64,000 bases of DNA from Pelagibacteraceae bacterium AG-325-E23 (GCA_003282945.1 QBYG01000005.1:1-64000), one strand, 5' to 3'. Positions 38,516 to 47,037 are shown, counted from the stretch's first letter. Numbers and translations: made by a program. The notes: generated by a model not told the origin, from the sequence alone.

Positions 38516-39009
38516 TGAAAAATATAGCAATATATCCAGGAACATTTGATCCAATAACAAACGGACACATAGATGTGATAAAAAAAGCCCTAAAATTGGC
38601 AGATAAAATAATTGTTGGTATATCTGATGGAAATGAAAAAAATTTTTTATTTCCTATAGATGAGAGATTAAAAATCGTTACTAAAGCTTTGTATGGAGAC
38701 TTAAAATTTCCAAAAAATAAAATCCAAGTGATTAAATTCAATTCTTTAACAACTGAATTATGTAAAAAATATAAATCAAATCTAATTCTTAGAGGCTTGA
38801 GAGCTGTGTCAGATTTCGAATATGAGTTCCAACTAGCAGGAATGAATAGAAAATTAAATAATAATGTTGAAACTGTCTTTCTTATGTCTGACGTTGAAAA
38901 TCAGATTATTTCATCTAGATTTGTTAAAGAAATAGCACAACACAAGGGTGACCTAAGGAAATTTACAACTAAAAGTACCATCAAGTCATTAAAAGAAATT
39001 TATGCTTAA
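38515..39009 (+). CDS. coaD: Phosphopantetheine adenylyltransferase
   Basis: Penultimate step of coenzyme A synthesis, making dephospho-CoA; 164 aa, family length. The nucleotidyltransferase motif is YPGTFDPITNGHIDVI (T/HxGH), with LRGLRAVSDFEYEFQLAGMNR and the ISSRFVKEIA segment. Overlaps gyrA by 1 nt and the cyclophilin gene by 8 nt. Confidence 0.95.
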   Translation: MKNIAIYPGTFDPITNGHIDVIKKALKLADKIIVGISDGNEKNFLFPIDERLKIVTKALYGDLKFPKNKIQVIKFNSLTTELCKKYKSNLILRGLRAVSDFEYEFQLAGMNRKLNNNVETVFLMSDVENQIISSRFVKEIAQHKGDLRKFTTKSTIKSLKEIYA

Positions 39010-39559
39010 AAAAATTATTATTTTATTTATATCAATATTATTATTAACAACAGCTTTAAATGCAAAGGAGAATACAATGATACTTAAATTAAAAGATGGA
39101 GATTTAAAAATTGAATTATTTCCAGACGTGGCGCCAAACCATGTAAAAAGAATAACTGAGTTAGCCAATAGTGGAAAATATGATGGCGTTGTTTTTCACA
39201 GAGTAATTGATGGTTTTATGGCCCAAACAGGCGATGTTAAATTTGGAAATTCATCTTCTGATAATTACAATTTAAGTAGAGCGGGTATGGGTGGTTCTGA
39301 TTTACCAGACCTTAAGGAAGAGTTTAATGATTTACCACATGAGAGAGGAACATTATCAATGGCAAGATCTTCGGATCCAAATAGTGCAAACAGCCAATTC
39401 TTTATTTGTTTCGGTCCTACACCTCATCTAGATAGGCAATATACTGTTTTTGGAAAAGTAATTGAAGGAATGGAGTTTGTAGATATGATTACAAAAGGAG
39501 ATGGATCCAATGGATCTGTTTCTAATCCAGATAAAATCATTAGCTTTAAATCTGAGTAG
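39002..39559 (+). CDS. Cyclophilin-type peptidyl-prolyl isomerase, exported
   Basis: 185 aa. A signal peptide (residues about 1-22, IIILFISILLLTTALNA) implies the periplasm. The cyclophilin core has VVFHRVIDGFMAQTGD (catalytic Arg), ERGTLSMARSSDPNSANSQFFICFGPTPHLDRQYTVFGKV. It speeds proline isomerisation during folding of exported proteins. Between coaD and tgt. Confidence 0.93.
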   Translation: MLKKIIILFISILLLTTALNAKENTMILKLKDGDLKIELFPDVAPNHVKRITELANSGKYDGVVFHRVIDGFMAQTGDVKFGNSSSDNYNLSRAGMGGSDLPDLKEEFNDLPHERGTLSMARSSDPNSANSQFFICFGPTPHLDRQYTVFGKVIEGMEFVDMITKGDGSNGSVSNPDKIISFKSE

Positions 39560-39569
39560 AATTTAATGG

Positions 39570-40688
39570 ATGGAAGACATAAAAAAGAATTTTTCTTTTA
39601 GCGTAAAACATCAAAATAAAAATTATCGTGTTGGATTAATCCAGACTCATAGGGGAGAAATTAATACACCTGCGTTTATGCCTGTGGGCACACAAGCTAC
39701 AGTTAAAGGAGTTTTTATTGATGATATTATTAAAACAGGAAGTGAAATAATTCTATCAAATACATATCATCTAATGATTAGACCCGGAACCGAGAGGATC
39801 GAAGCAGTTGGTGGACTTCATAAATTTATGAATTGTAAGCTACCTATTTTAACAGACTCAGGTGGTTATCAAGTAATGTCTTTATCGAAATTTAATAAAA
39901 TTGATAGAGATAAAGGAGCTATCTTTCAGTCCCATATAGATGGAAAAACATTTATTTTAAGTCCTGAGGAAAGTATTAAAATTCAAAAAAAACTTAATTC
40001 AGATATTGTTATGGTGATGGATGAGTGTCCAAAAAATACTGATGATTATAATGTAATTAAAAGATCTATGGATTTATCTACAGAGTGGGCAAAAAGATCT
40101 AAAGATGAATTTGGAATAAATTCTCACAAGGCATTATTTGGCATAGTCCAAGGTGGTTTATTTAAAGATTTACGAATTCAATCTTTAAACAAATTAATTG
40201 AGATAAAGTTTGATGGTTATGCCATCGGCGGTTTGGCAGTTGGAGAGACTCAAAAGGAAATGTTTGATGTATTAGATGGCATAAAAGATTATTTACCAAT
40301 AGATAAACCAAGATATTTAATGGGTGTAGGAACCCCATCAGATATATTAGGAGCAGTTAAGAGGGGTGTAGACATGTTTGACTGTGTCCTTCCAACTAGA
40401 TCAGGAAGAACAGGGTTAGCTTATACTTGGAATGGCAGAATTCAAATAAGAAACTCAGAAAATAAATTAGATAATTCACCTCTAGATAGCAATGTTACTA
40501 AGTTTGATTTGAATAAATACTCAAAAAATTATTTAAACCACCTTCACAATACTAATGAGATGCTGTCATCAATGATTTTAACGTTAAATAATATAAATTT
40601 TTATCAAGAACTTATGTATGAAATTCGAAAAAATATCAAAATGGGAACTTTTGATCAATTCCACGATAAGTATATCAATATTTTGTAA
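39570..40688 (+). CDS. tgt: tRNA-guanine transglycosylase, zinc site lost
   Basis: Enzyme that swaps guanine for a queuine precursor at position 34 of GUN-anticodon tRNAs. 372 aa, family length. The catalytic aspartates are present: D96 in DSGGYQ and D271 in MFDCVLPTR. The substrate loop GGLAVGE is intact. However, the C-terminal zinc site CxCxxC...H is gone: the aligned positions are V309, K311, L314 and N340, while the flanking family sequence (PLD..., NYLNHL, FYQELM) is kept. The fold may be stabilised another way. It lies downstream of the cyclophilin gene and 50 nt upstream of tRNA-Lys. Confidence 0.93.
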   Translation: MEDIKKNFSFSVKHQNKNYRVGLIQTHRGEINTPAFMPVGTQATVKGVFIDDIIKTGSEIILSNTYHLMIRPGTERIEAVGGLHKFMNCKLPILTDSGGYQVMSLSKFNKIDRDKGAIFQSHIDGKTFILSPEESIKIQKKLNSDIVMVMDECPKNTDDYNVIKRSMDLSTEWAKRSKDEFGINSHKALFGIVQGGLFKDLRIQSLNKLIEIKFDGYAIGGLAVGETQKEMFDVLDGIKDYLPIDKPRYLMGVGTPSDILGAVKRGVDMFDCVLPTRSGRTGLAYTWNGRIQIRNSENKLDNSPLDSNVTKFDLNKYSKNYLNHLHNTNEMLSSMILTLNNINFYQELMYEIRKNIKMGTFDQFHDKYINIL

Positions 40689-40738
40689 ATTTTAACCATT
40701 GCCAAATATTTAAAAATCAATATAAGAATTTTCGTGTT

Positions 40739-40814
<76 letters not shown>

Positions 40815-40817
40815 ACA

Positions 40818-41639
40818 CTAAACTATTGGTGGATATTTTATAATAATTTCATTCATCCATTTACTAATTTGACTTATCCTTCTATCATTTGATGGATGGG
40901 TACTAAGAAATTCAGGTGGCTCTTTTCCTTTGTTAGCTTTTTTCATTCTTTCCCAAATTTTAGTAGTTTCCCTAATATCATATCCGGATAAAGATGAAAA
41001 AATTAATCCTAAATAATCAGCTTCACTTTCTTGTTTTCTTGAAAAAGGATTCATTATTCCTATCTGAGACAACATTCCCACTGTGTTAACTCCTGTTGTT
41101 TTGTTTACTTTAGAAATAGCTCCTCCTGTAGCAATATCAATTATTCCAGTTGTGGTGTTTAATAATACCGCTCTACTTTGTCTTTCTACTGAGTGTTTAG
41201 CAACAGCATGCGCTATTTCATGACCCATTACAGCAGCTAAACCATCGTCATTTTTCGTTATATCTAACATTCCAGTGTAAACAGCAATTTTACCACCAGG
41301 CATGCACCAGGCATTCTTTATTTTCTTATTATCTATTAAGATATATTCCCAATTAAAGTTCTTCGTAGGATCATCCATATTATTTTTAAAGAAATAATCA
41401 GATATTGAATTTTCAATTTTATTTCCAATATGAATTATTTTATCTAAACTATCTTTATCTTCACTCAATTTAGCCTTTTGTTTAACTTTTTCATATAATT
41501 GAGCAGCTTGTGCGTTTAGCCTTGATTCTGGAATTAACTTTAATTGTCTTCTATCTGTAATTGGAGCTGTTGTACAGGCATGCAAACTTGCAGAAAGACA
41601 GCCACAACCCATTAAATATATAAAATTTCTTCTATTCAC
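40818..41639 (-). CDS. M48-family metalloprotease, probable Tat-exported lipoprotein
   Basis: 273 aa. The N-terminus NRRNFIYLMGCGCLSASLHAC combines a twin-arginine-like RRxFxxL motif with a lipobox ending at C22, so export by Tat and lipid anchoring are likely. The zinc protease motif is HEIAHAVAKHS, with the third ligand Glu in ESEADYLGL. This is the periplasmic YcaL/LoiP/BepA-like group of outer-membrane quality-control proteases (without TPR repeats). It stands alone, divergent from the DUF502 gene. Confidence 0.88.
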   Translation of the reverse strand: MNRRNFIYLMGCGCLSASLHACTTAPITDRRQLKLIPESRLNAQAAQLYEKVKQKAKLSEDKDSLDKIIHIGNKIENSISDYFFKNNMDDPTKNFNWEYILIDNKKIKNAWCMPGGKIAVYTGMLDITKNDDGLAAVMGHEIAHAVAKHSVERQSRAVLLNTTTGIIDIATGGAISKVNKTTGVNTVGMLSQIGIMNPFSRKQESEADYLGLIFSSLSGYDIRETTKIWERMKKANKGKEPPEFLSTHPSNDRRISQISKWMNEIIIKYPPIV

Positions 41640-41686
41640 TTTTAGGAATATTTATATTACATGTAATTTATAATCAATTATTAGAT

Positions 41687-42310
41687 ATGTCTAAATTAAG
41701 AAAAAAAAAAGTTTCGTTTATTGCAAGATTAAGAAACTACTTTATTACAGGCATTGTTGTTTTAGTTCCAATAGGTATTACATTGTATTTAACAACTTTT
41801 TTTATCTCAATTTCCTCAAAATTAATACCTCAAGGCATTAATCCAAATAGTTATTTACCATTTGCTATTCCAGGCTTAGAAATTTTATTATCAGTAATTT
41901 TTATTACTTTTGTAGGAGGTCTTTCTTTATCCTTTATTGGAAAGAAAGTTTTACAACTATTTAACGACTTATTAAAAAAAATACCAATATTAAGAACTAT
42001 ATATTCTGCAATTGGTCAAATGACAGAGACTTTTGCACCAAAAAAAGGATCAAAGAAAAGTGTAGTTCTTATTGAGTATCCAAGAAAGGGAAGTTGGGCT
42101 GTTGGTTTTGCTACAAAAGAAAATAAAGGTGAAATATCAAAAAAAACTAACACAGAATTAGTAAACGTTTTTGTTCCGACAACGCCAAATCCAACTAGTG
42201 GTTTTTTGTTGATGTTTCCTAAAAATGAAATTGTATATTTGGACATGACATTTGAAGAGGCATCAAAATTTATTGTCTCAGCCGGGACATCTGATACAAA
42301 AACTAAATAG
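41687..42310 (+). CDS. DUF502 family membrane protein
   Basis: 207 aa with two transmembrane helices near the N-terminus (about 18-40 and 60-85) and a C-terminal cytoplasmic domain. Recognisable family features: RLRNYFITGIVVLVPIGITLYL, IPILRTIYSAIGQM and VNVFVPTTPNPTSGFLLMFPKNEI. The function of the family is unknown. In Alphaproteobacteria it is often next to recG, as here, where the two genes converge and overlap by 8 nt. Confidence 0.88.
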   Translation: MSKLRKKKVSFIARLRNYFITGIVVLVPIGITLYLTTFFISISSKLIPQGINPNSYLPFAIPGLEILLSVIFITFVGGLSLSFIGKKVLQLFNDLLKKIPILRTIYSAIGQMTETFAPKKGSKKSVVLIEYPRKGSWAVGFATKENKGEISKKTNTELVNVFVPTTPNPTSGFLLMFPKNEIVYLDMTFEEASKFIVSAGTSDTKTK

Positions 42311-44345
42311 TCTCATTAATTACAGCAACCTTGTCGTAAAGTTTTATAAGCTTATTAAAATTATTTATTTTAATATTATTTTTTTCAATTTTTTTTATCT
42401 CTTTTTCAGCAATATCGAAAAGATCTCCATGTTGAATAGGATCTGCTAGGTTGTATTTTTTTAAACCACTTTGCTTAAATCCCAAAATATCCCCATATCC
42501 TCTAATTTTTAAGTCTTCCTCAGCAATTTTAAAACCATCATTAGTATTTTTGAGAATTGTTATTCTTTTGCGAGCATTTTCACTCAGTCCTGCTTTAAAC
42601 ATAAGTATACACGATGACTCTTTTTTACCTCTACCAACTCGTCCTCTCAATTGGTGTAGCTGAGATAAACCATATTTATTTGAATTTTCAATAACGATTA
42701 CATTAGCATTTGGAAAATCGATACCAACTTCTATTACTGTAGTTGAAACCAATATATCTATCTTTCTATCATTAAACTTATTTAATACTTTATCTTTTTC
42801 CTCCTTACTCATTGCACCATGAACAATATCAACTTTATCATTAAAAATTTTACTCAAATATTTATATTTTTCTATAGCAGATTGATGGTCAATCTTTTTC
42901 GATTCTTTGATAAGCGGACAAACCCAAAAAACTTGGTTTTTTTTTGAAATTTCACTTTTAATAAAATTAAGAACATCATTAATTTTAGTCTCATTTTTAC
43001 TATATGTTTTAATTGGTTTTCTATTTTTTGGTTTAGATTTTATTAAAGAAATATCCATATCTCCATAAATTGTCATCATCATAGTTCTTGGAATAGGGGT
43101 TGCTGACATTACAAGTACATCGCAGTTTTTGCCTCCTTTATCTGATAATTTTTTTCTTTGATTAACACCGAATTTATGTTGTTCATCGATAATAATTAAA
43201 CCTAAATTAAAGTAAGTAATTTTTTCTTGAAAAAGAGAATGCGTGCCAATTAAAATATCAATTTTATTATTTAATAGATCGTTTAAAATATTCTTTCTTT
43301 TTTTATACTCTGTTTTACCGGTTAATATTTCAGGATTACATAAGGTATTGAAATTTTCTAATATAAATTTATAATGTTGAATAGCTAATATTTCAGTTGG
43401 AGCCATTATTGCAACTTGGTAGCCTGCCTTAACAACATTTAATGCGGCAATTACAGAAACTATGGTTTTGCCTGATCCAACATCGCCTTGTAGCAATCTA
43501 AACATTTTTTGTTTTGACTCCATATCTTTATTTATTTTTTTTAATGAAGTTATTTGATCAGTTGTAAGTTTAAATTTTAAATTGCTAATTAGTTTATTTT
43601 GATACTGAAGGTCAAAAATTTTATTTTTTTTTTTTTTTTTTTTAATTTTATTTCTAATATCAGAAGAAAGTAAAAAATTTGCAAATATCTCATCAAAAAC
43701 GAGCCTTTTAAAATATTTTGTATCTCTAATTTTTGTAATTTCTTCCTTATGAATTTTAATAATACATTCCTTCCATGATATATTATCAAATAAACTTGAT
43801 ATCTCTTTTGGCAACCATTCAGCTAATTCAGGTAAGTTTTGAAGAACACTATTTATTACTTGATTATATTTATTTAATGTTAAACCATCAGAAAGACTAT
43901 ATTTACTATCTTCATTTATAATATTTAAATTATTTGTCTTTTTTGTAGTTGGATTTACAAATTGAAATTTGCCTCTAAAATTATTTGCTTTTCCATGTAT
44001 TATTATTTCTTCATTTAAGGGTAATAATTTTTTGATATATCCTTCGTAACTATTAAAAAAAATACAGTCTAATTTTACTCCATTTTTTTCACATAGTACT
44101 TTATTTGGTAAATTTCTAATTCTTGGAAAATTATATTTAATTGGTATTACTCTTATGTTGTAATGTCTTCCCACTTGTAAATCATCAATTTCAGTATCTT
44201 CAGCAGTTTCAATTCTTGATATAGGTAAATGCCATAACAGGTCAAAAATTGTAAAAATTTTTTTTTTGTTGAATGAACTTAATGTTTTTTTACCAACACC
44301 TTTGATCTTATTAATAGGTGACAATAAATATTCAAAATTACTCAT
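42303..44345 (-). CDS. recG: ATP-dependent DNA helicase RecG
   Basis: Branch-migrating helicase that rescues stalled forks, 680 aa from ATG 44345 (MSNFEYLLSPINKIKGVG); the frame runs 14 codons further upstream into AT-rich noncoding sequence. The wedge OB domain is N-terminal; then Walker A GDVGSGKT, DExH-box IIDEQHKFG, SATPIPRT, and motif VI QLRGRVGRG. An A20 homopolymer on the coding strand (complement of 43624-43643) encodes a lysine run between the wedge and helicase domains. Divergent from sdhE. Confidence 0.95.
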   Translation of the reverse strand: MSNFEYLLSPINKIKGVGKKTLSSFNKKKIFTIFDLLWHLPISRIETAEDTEIDDLQVGRHYNIRVIPIKYNFPRIRNLPNKVLCEKNGVKLDCIFFNSYEGYIKKLLPLNEEIIIHGKANNFRGKFQFVNPTTKKTNNLNIINEDSKYSLSDGLTLNKYNQVINSVLQNLPELAEWLPKEISSLFDNISWKECIIKIHKEEITKIRDTKYFKRLVFDEIFANFLLSSDIRNKIKKKKKKNKIFDLQYQNKLISNLKFKLTTDQITSLKKINKDMESKQKMFRLLQGDVGSGKTIVSVIAALNVVKAGYQVAIMAPTEILAIQHYKFILENFNTLCNPEILTGKTEYKKRKNILNDLLNNKIDILIGTHSLFQEKITYFNLGLIIIDEQHKFGVNQRKKLSDKGGKNCDVLVMSATPIPRTMMMTIYGDMDISLIKSKPKNRKPIKTYSKNETKINDVLNFIKSEISKKNQVFWVCPLIKESKKIDHQSAIEKYKYLSKIFNDKVDIVHGAMSKEEKDKVLNKFNDRKIDILVSTTVIEVGIDFPNANVIVIENSNKYGLSQLHQLRGRVGRGKKESSCILMFKAGLSENARKRITILKNTNDGFKIAEEDLKIRGYGDILGFKQSGLKKYNLADPIQHGDLFDIAEKEIKKIEKNNIKINNFNKLIKLYDKVAVINETI
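43624..43643 (-). repeat. Homopolymer A20 (T20 on + strand) inside recG
   Basis: Twenty identical bases encode six Lys plus part of an Asn codon. A one-base change in length would shift recG out of frame. Similar but shorter A-runs occur in gyrA near 38150-38170. Confidence 0.95.
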
Positions 44346-44373
44346 TAAATATATATATATATGTTTATAAACA

Positions 44374-44619
44374 ATGAATTCAAACAAACAAAATTTAATT
44401 AATAAGATTATTTACAGATCTCAATATCGAGGTACAAAAGAAATGGACATATTTGTCAGTAGCTTTGTTAAATCTATAATTGATTCATTATCTTTTGATG
44501 ATTTATTTGATCTAGATATATTAGTTAATATGAATGATGAAGACATTATTAAAATTTCAAGGAAAGAAATGATCTTTAAAAATAATAAAATATTAAAACT
44601 ACTGATTGATTTTAAATGA
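44374..44619 (+). CDS. sdhE: FAD assembly factor SdhE
   Basis: 81-aa protein of the SdhE/Sdh5 family, which helps attach FAD to succinate dehydrogenase SdhA. The family motif is IYRSQYRGTKEMDIFVSSFV (the RGxxE core) near residues 14-33. It is divergent from recG, a pairing usual in Alphaproteobacteria, where mfd normally follows; here tRNA-Ser and the island follow instead. Confidence 0.9.
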   Translation: MNSNKQNLINKIIYRSQYRGTKEMDIFVSSFVKSIIDSLSFDDLFDLDILVNMNDEDIIKISRKEMIFKNNKILKLLIDFK

Positions 44620-44620
44620 A

Positions 44621-44710
44621 TGGCGGAGAGACTGGGATTCGAACCCAGGAAAGAGTTGCCCCTTTGTCGGTTTTCAAGACCGATGCTTTCAACCGCTCAG
44701 CCATCTCTCC
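44621..44710 (-). tRNA. tRNA-Ser (TGA)
   Basis: 90-nt type II tRNA: acceptor GGAGAGA paired with TCTCTCC, long variable arm, anticodon loop with TGA (44674-44676), TpsiC arm GGTTCGAATCC, discriminator G, encoded CCA. The part from the anticodon loop to the 5' end, plus the upstream promoter, is duplicated 2,507 bp away at 47179-47261, which marks it as the integration site of the island. Confidence 0.97.
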
Positions 44711-44754
44711 GTGAGCAAGGTTTTATAAGTATAATATTTAAATTCAACAAAAAA
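44672..44754. other. attL-like repeat: anticodon loop to 5' end of tRNA-Ser plus promoter
   Basis: Matches 47179-47261 at a constant offset of 2,507 bp. The first 42 nt (44672-44713) are identical, then one mismatch, then 11 identical nt; the remaining promoter part is about 70% identical by eye. This is the copy belonging to the intact tRNA gene. Confidence 0.8.
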
Positions 44755-44785
44755 ACAGAGCCTATATTTTAGGAAATTTTAACTT

Positions 44786-44807
44786 TGCTTATAGTTTGCT
44801 TATAGTT
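44786..44807. repeat. Tandem 11-mer TGCTTATAGTT x2, left copy
   Basis: Two perfect head-to-tail copies of TGCTTATAGTT, 73 nt inside the left tRNA core. The same 22 nt recur in the same orientation at 47042-47063. The pair frames the six small genes and lies just upstream of the first ATG (44823). Confidence 0.9.
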
Positions 44808-44822
44808 ATCCTATAAAATCAT

Positions 44823-45143
44823 ATGAATAAAAATTCTATTAAATTATTTTTTTTAATTCCAGCAATTTTATTGATTATTGCCCCATTGATATCTTTTCCT
44901 TATAGATTTTACACATTATTAAGAATCATAGTAACTTTAACATCGGCTGCAATAATTTATCAAAGTTATAAAATTAACAAAGGAATTAATGAACCCTCAA
45001 TAATTTTTCTGTTTATTTTGATTTTATATAATCCTTTAATTCCTATCTATCTAAGTAGAGAAGTGTGGCTACCTATAAATTTTGCAACCTCTGGAATTTA
45101 TTTATATACTCTTTTTAAAATAAAAAAAATTTTAAGCATTTAA
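44823..45143 (+). CDS. Small integral membrane protein (island gene 1, DUF6804-like)
   Basis: 106 aa with three or four hydrophobic helices. The pattern PAILLIIAPL...FYTLLRIIVTLTSAAI...LFILILYNPLIPIYLSREVWLPINFA resembles a widespread family of small membrane proteins of unknown function (I believe DUF6804, from memory). First gene of the island, starting 16 nt after the left 11-mer pair. The next gene begins 2 nt after its stop, so it heads an apparent operon. Confidence 0.75.
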   Translation: MNKNSIKLFFLIPAILLIIAPLISFPYRFYTLLRIIVTLTSAAIIYQSYKINKGINEPSIIFLFILILYNPLIPIYLSREVWLPINFATSGIYLYTLFKIKKILSI

Positions 45144-45145
45144 TT

Positions 45146-45421
45146 ATGCCTCTTGGTCCATCAGAAATTGAATATTATAAAAATATTGTAGCAGATCTTG
45201 ATGAAAAGGACTTAAAACCTACTCACGATATGTTAATGAATTCTTTAAAAGCTTGTAAGGCAGCAATGGATACAAGTAAAACATTAGATCAATTTGTTGA
45301 ACATATAGTTTGGATTGATTGTAGGCTTCAAGGTTATTCTTCAACAGGTATGAAGTCTTGGTGGTTTAGAACTAAAGCTAGAGCAAAGTATTATAAAGTT
45401 GGTGGATTGGGAGGGAAATAG
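45146..45421 (+). CDS. Small soluble protein of unknown function (island gene 2)
   Basis: 91 aa, no signal peptide or membrane helix. A mostly helical, charged first part (EIEYYKNIVADLDEKDL) is followed by two cysteines (SLKACKAAMD, VWIDCRLQGY) and a basic Trp-rich end (MKSWWFRTKARAKYY). I do not recognise the family. It is 2 nt after gene 1 and its stop abuts the ATG of gene 3. Confidence 0.7.
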   Translation: MPLGPSEIEYYKNIVADLDEKDLKPTHDMLMNSLKACKAAMDTSKTLDQFVEHIVWIDCRLQGYSSTGMKSWWFRTKARAKYYKVGGLGGK

Positions 45422-45583
45422 ATGATAAAATTAATAGTAACACTCGGTATATTATTGGGAATATGCGGTTTAGTTAAATTATTATTTGGAACAGGATGGC
45501 CATTATATATAGTTGGTGGGATTGGTATTTTTATCTGGTTATCAATAAATAATGATTTCTTTAACAGGATTGAAGGTGGTTAA
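45422..45583 (+). CDS. 53-aa two-helix membrane peptide (island gene 3)
   Basis: A short open frame from ATG 45422, directly after the stop of gene 2. It encodes two hydrophobic segments (about 3-20 and 25-41) with a Gly-rich turn (LFGTGWPLYIVGGIG) and a polar C-terminal tail. Family unknown. Start-to-stop spacing and the strong coding look (no overlap with anything else, next gene 8 nt later) support it as real. Confidence 0.65.
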   Translation: MIKLIVTLGILLGICGLVKLLFGTGWPLYIVGGIGIFIWLSINNDFFNRIEGG

Positions 45584-45591
45584 AATTTTAT

Positions 45592-46185
45592 ATGTTTAAT
45601 TGGTTTAAAAAGAAAAATAAGAACAAAGGTTTTACATCAACTAAAGATTTAGATTCTGAAAATCCTCTCTTAGATTTTTTACAACAAGAAACAACAAGAA
45701 TAATGGATGAAGCAGATGCAAAAAAAGCTCCAAATAAATTACAAAAGAATATTAGAAAAAAGTTTACAAATACATCTAAACAAAAAAGTAAAAAAAACTC
45801 AGATCCAAAAGCAAAATTTATAAACCATCTACAAAAGTCTCTAAAAACTGCGTTGGGAAAAAATTTAAATAAAAATCTAGATGTAAAAGATAAATATCTC
45901 CTTGGCTACATTTATGGATTATGTGATTACACAAATGACCTGCATAATTTAGATAATGAAATAAATGGGATAGGTACTTTTATGGAAATGCATATGTTTT
46001 TTTTCAAAAATGCTGATCCAGGTGATTTAGGAAGCATTATGGGCATGACTGGTAAATTAAGTTCTTCGGGTGATAAAACTTTTCTTAATGGTGCAATTGA
46101 TGGCGGAAGAGCTTTAGGAAATGAGAAAATTTATAGCGAACCTCCAAAAAAGGCTTACGGTAAATTAGTATCGCATTTGTCATAA
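45592..46185 (+). CDS. Lysine-rich cytoplasmic protein of unknown function (island gene 4)
   Basis: 197 aa. The first 75 residues are very basic and probably disordered (FNWFKKKNKNKGF, later NIRKKFTNTSKQKSKKN). The rest looks folded, with a helical segment FINHLQKSLKTALGKNL, KYLLGYIYGLCDYTNDLHNL and a Gly/Met-rich stretch PGDLGSIMGMTGKL. I recognise no domain. It follows gene 3 by 8 nt. Confidence 0.7.
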   Translation: MFNWFKKKNKNKGFTSTKDLDSENPLLDFLQQETTRIMDEADAKKAPNKLQKNIRKKFTNTSKQKSKKNSDPKAKFINHLQKSLKTALGKNLNKNLDVKDKYLLGYIYGLCDYTNDLHNLDNEINGIGTFMEMHMFFFKNADPGDLGSIMGMTGKLSSSGDKTFLNGAIDGGRALGNEKIYSEPPKKAYGKLVSHLS

Positions 46186-46227
46186 ATTTTACATAATTAA
46201 AACAATATTTATTTTTATAAATAATTT

Positions 46228-46416
46228 ATGGTTGATTATTTATTTTATCTGTGTGTTGATATTTTAGCTTGGTTGGCAAATGCCACAGGCACAACCTATG
46301 AATTGGTAAATATAATTATATTTGTAATTGGTTATCCAATTTTTGTGATTTTGTTATTATTAATAATTTATTTTCAAAGAAAAAAAATTAATAACTTAAG
46401 AAGTAATAAATTTTAA
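46228..46416 (+). CDS. Small single- or two-helix membrane protein (island gene 5)
   Basis: 62 aa with hydrophobic segments at about 3-17 and 26-50 and a basic tail (FQRKKINNLRSNKF). No family recognised. 42 nt after gene 4, on the same strand. Confidence 0.55.
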   Translation: MVDYLFYLCVDILAWLANATGTTYELVNIIIFVIGYPIFVILLLLIIYFQRKKINNLRSNKF

Positions 46417-46479
46417 AAAACTTTTTTTGAACAAAATTCAGTCCTAATAGAAACAACATGGTATGTATTAATATAATTA

Positions 46480-47037
46480 ATGCGTAGGATTGTAAATAGC
46501 TCCTTTCTTTTGTTAATTTTGTTAACATTGATCCATTTAAACGCATACGCTCATGAGGACTGGGAAGTAGCCAGATATGAAAATCAAAGCTACGCCATAG
46601 TATCTGGTGAAATCCAGTATTCAGATAAGTTTTCATTTGTTTTATCTCCCGATGAACAATGTGAAGAAGTTAGTTCAATGTTTTCTTTTTTTACTTGGAA
46701 CAATCCAGGAGATTTTGATCAATTGATTGGTAGAAGAGTCCCGATAAAGTTAAACGATATTGAAACAACTGCTGAGGTACTATCTACGTTTCCTTACAAA
46801 GAGGGAATAAAAGTTGTTTTCTATTTTGGAACATTTCCACTTAAGGAATATATTTATACCTTGTACAAATATTATGAGTCTGAAGGGATATATCAAATTA
46901 AAATTGTTGATGGTTTGAATTTTAATGCAAATAAGTATTTTGATATAACTGAAAACAATTGGAAGTTTAATAAACTTATCTCATCTGTATATGAGGCTTA
47001 TGAAATTTGCAAAAGTATTAACGACAAGAATATATAA
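46480..47037 (+). CDS. Exported protein of unknown function (island gene 6)
   Basis: 185 aa with a clear signal peptide (MRRIVNSSFLLLILLTLIHL, cleavage probably after AYA at residues 22-24), hence periplasmic or surface. The mature part has a DEQCEEV segment and a second Cys near the end (AYEICKSI) that could form a disulfide, and mainly beta-type sequence. No family recognised. Last gene of the island; its stop is 5 nt before the right 11-mer pair. Confidence 0.7.
   Translation: MRRIVNSSFLLLILLTLIHLNAYAHEDWEVARYENQSYAIVSGEIQYSDKFSFVLSPDEQCEEVSSMFSFFTWNNPGDFDQLIGRRVPIKLNDIETTAEVLSTFPYKEGIKVVFYFGTFPLKEYIYTLYKYYESEGIYQIKIVDGLNFNANKYFDITENNWKFNKLISSVYEAYEICKSINDKNI

Noticed and set aside
42252-42449. 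65-aa plus-strand frame after the DUF502 gene
   Set aside because: It is antisense to the 3' end of recG and has AT-rich shadow composition.
46388-46636. 82-aa minus-strand open frame within the island
   Set aside because: Antisense to island gene 6, whose plus-strand frame has a good signal peptide; the minus product has no recognisable pattern.
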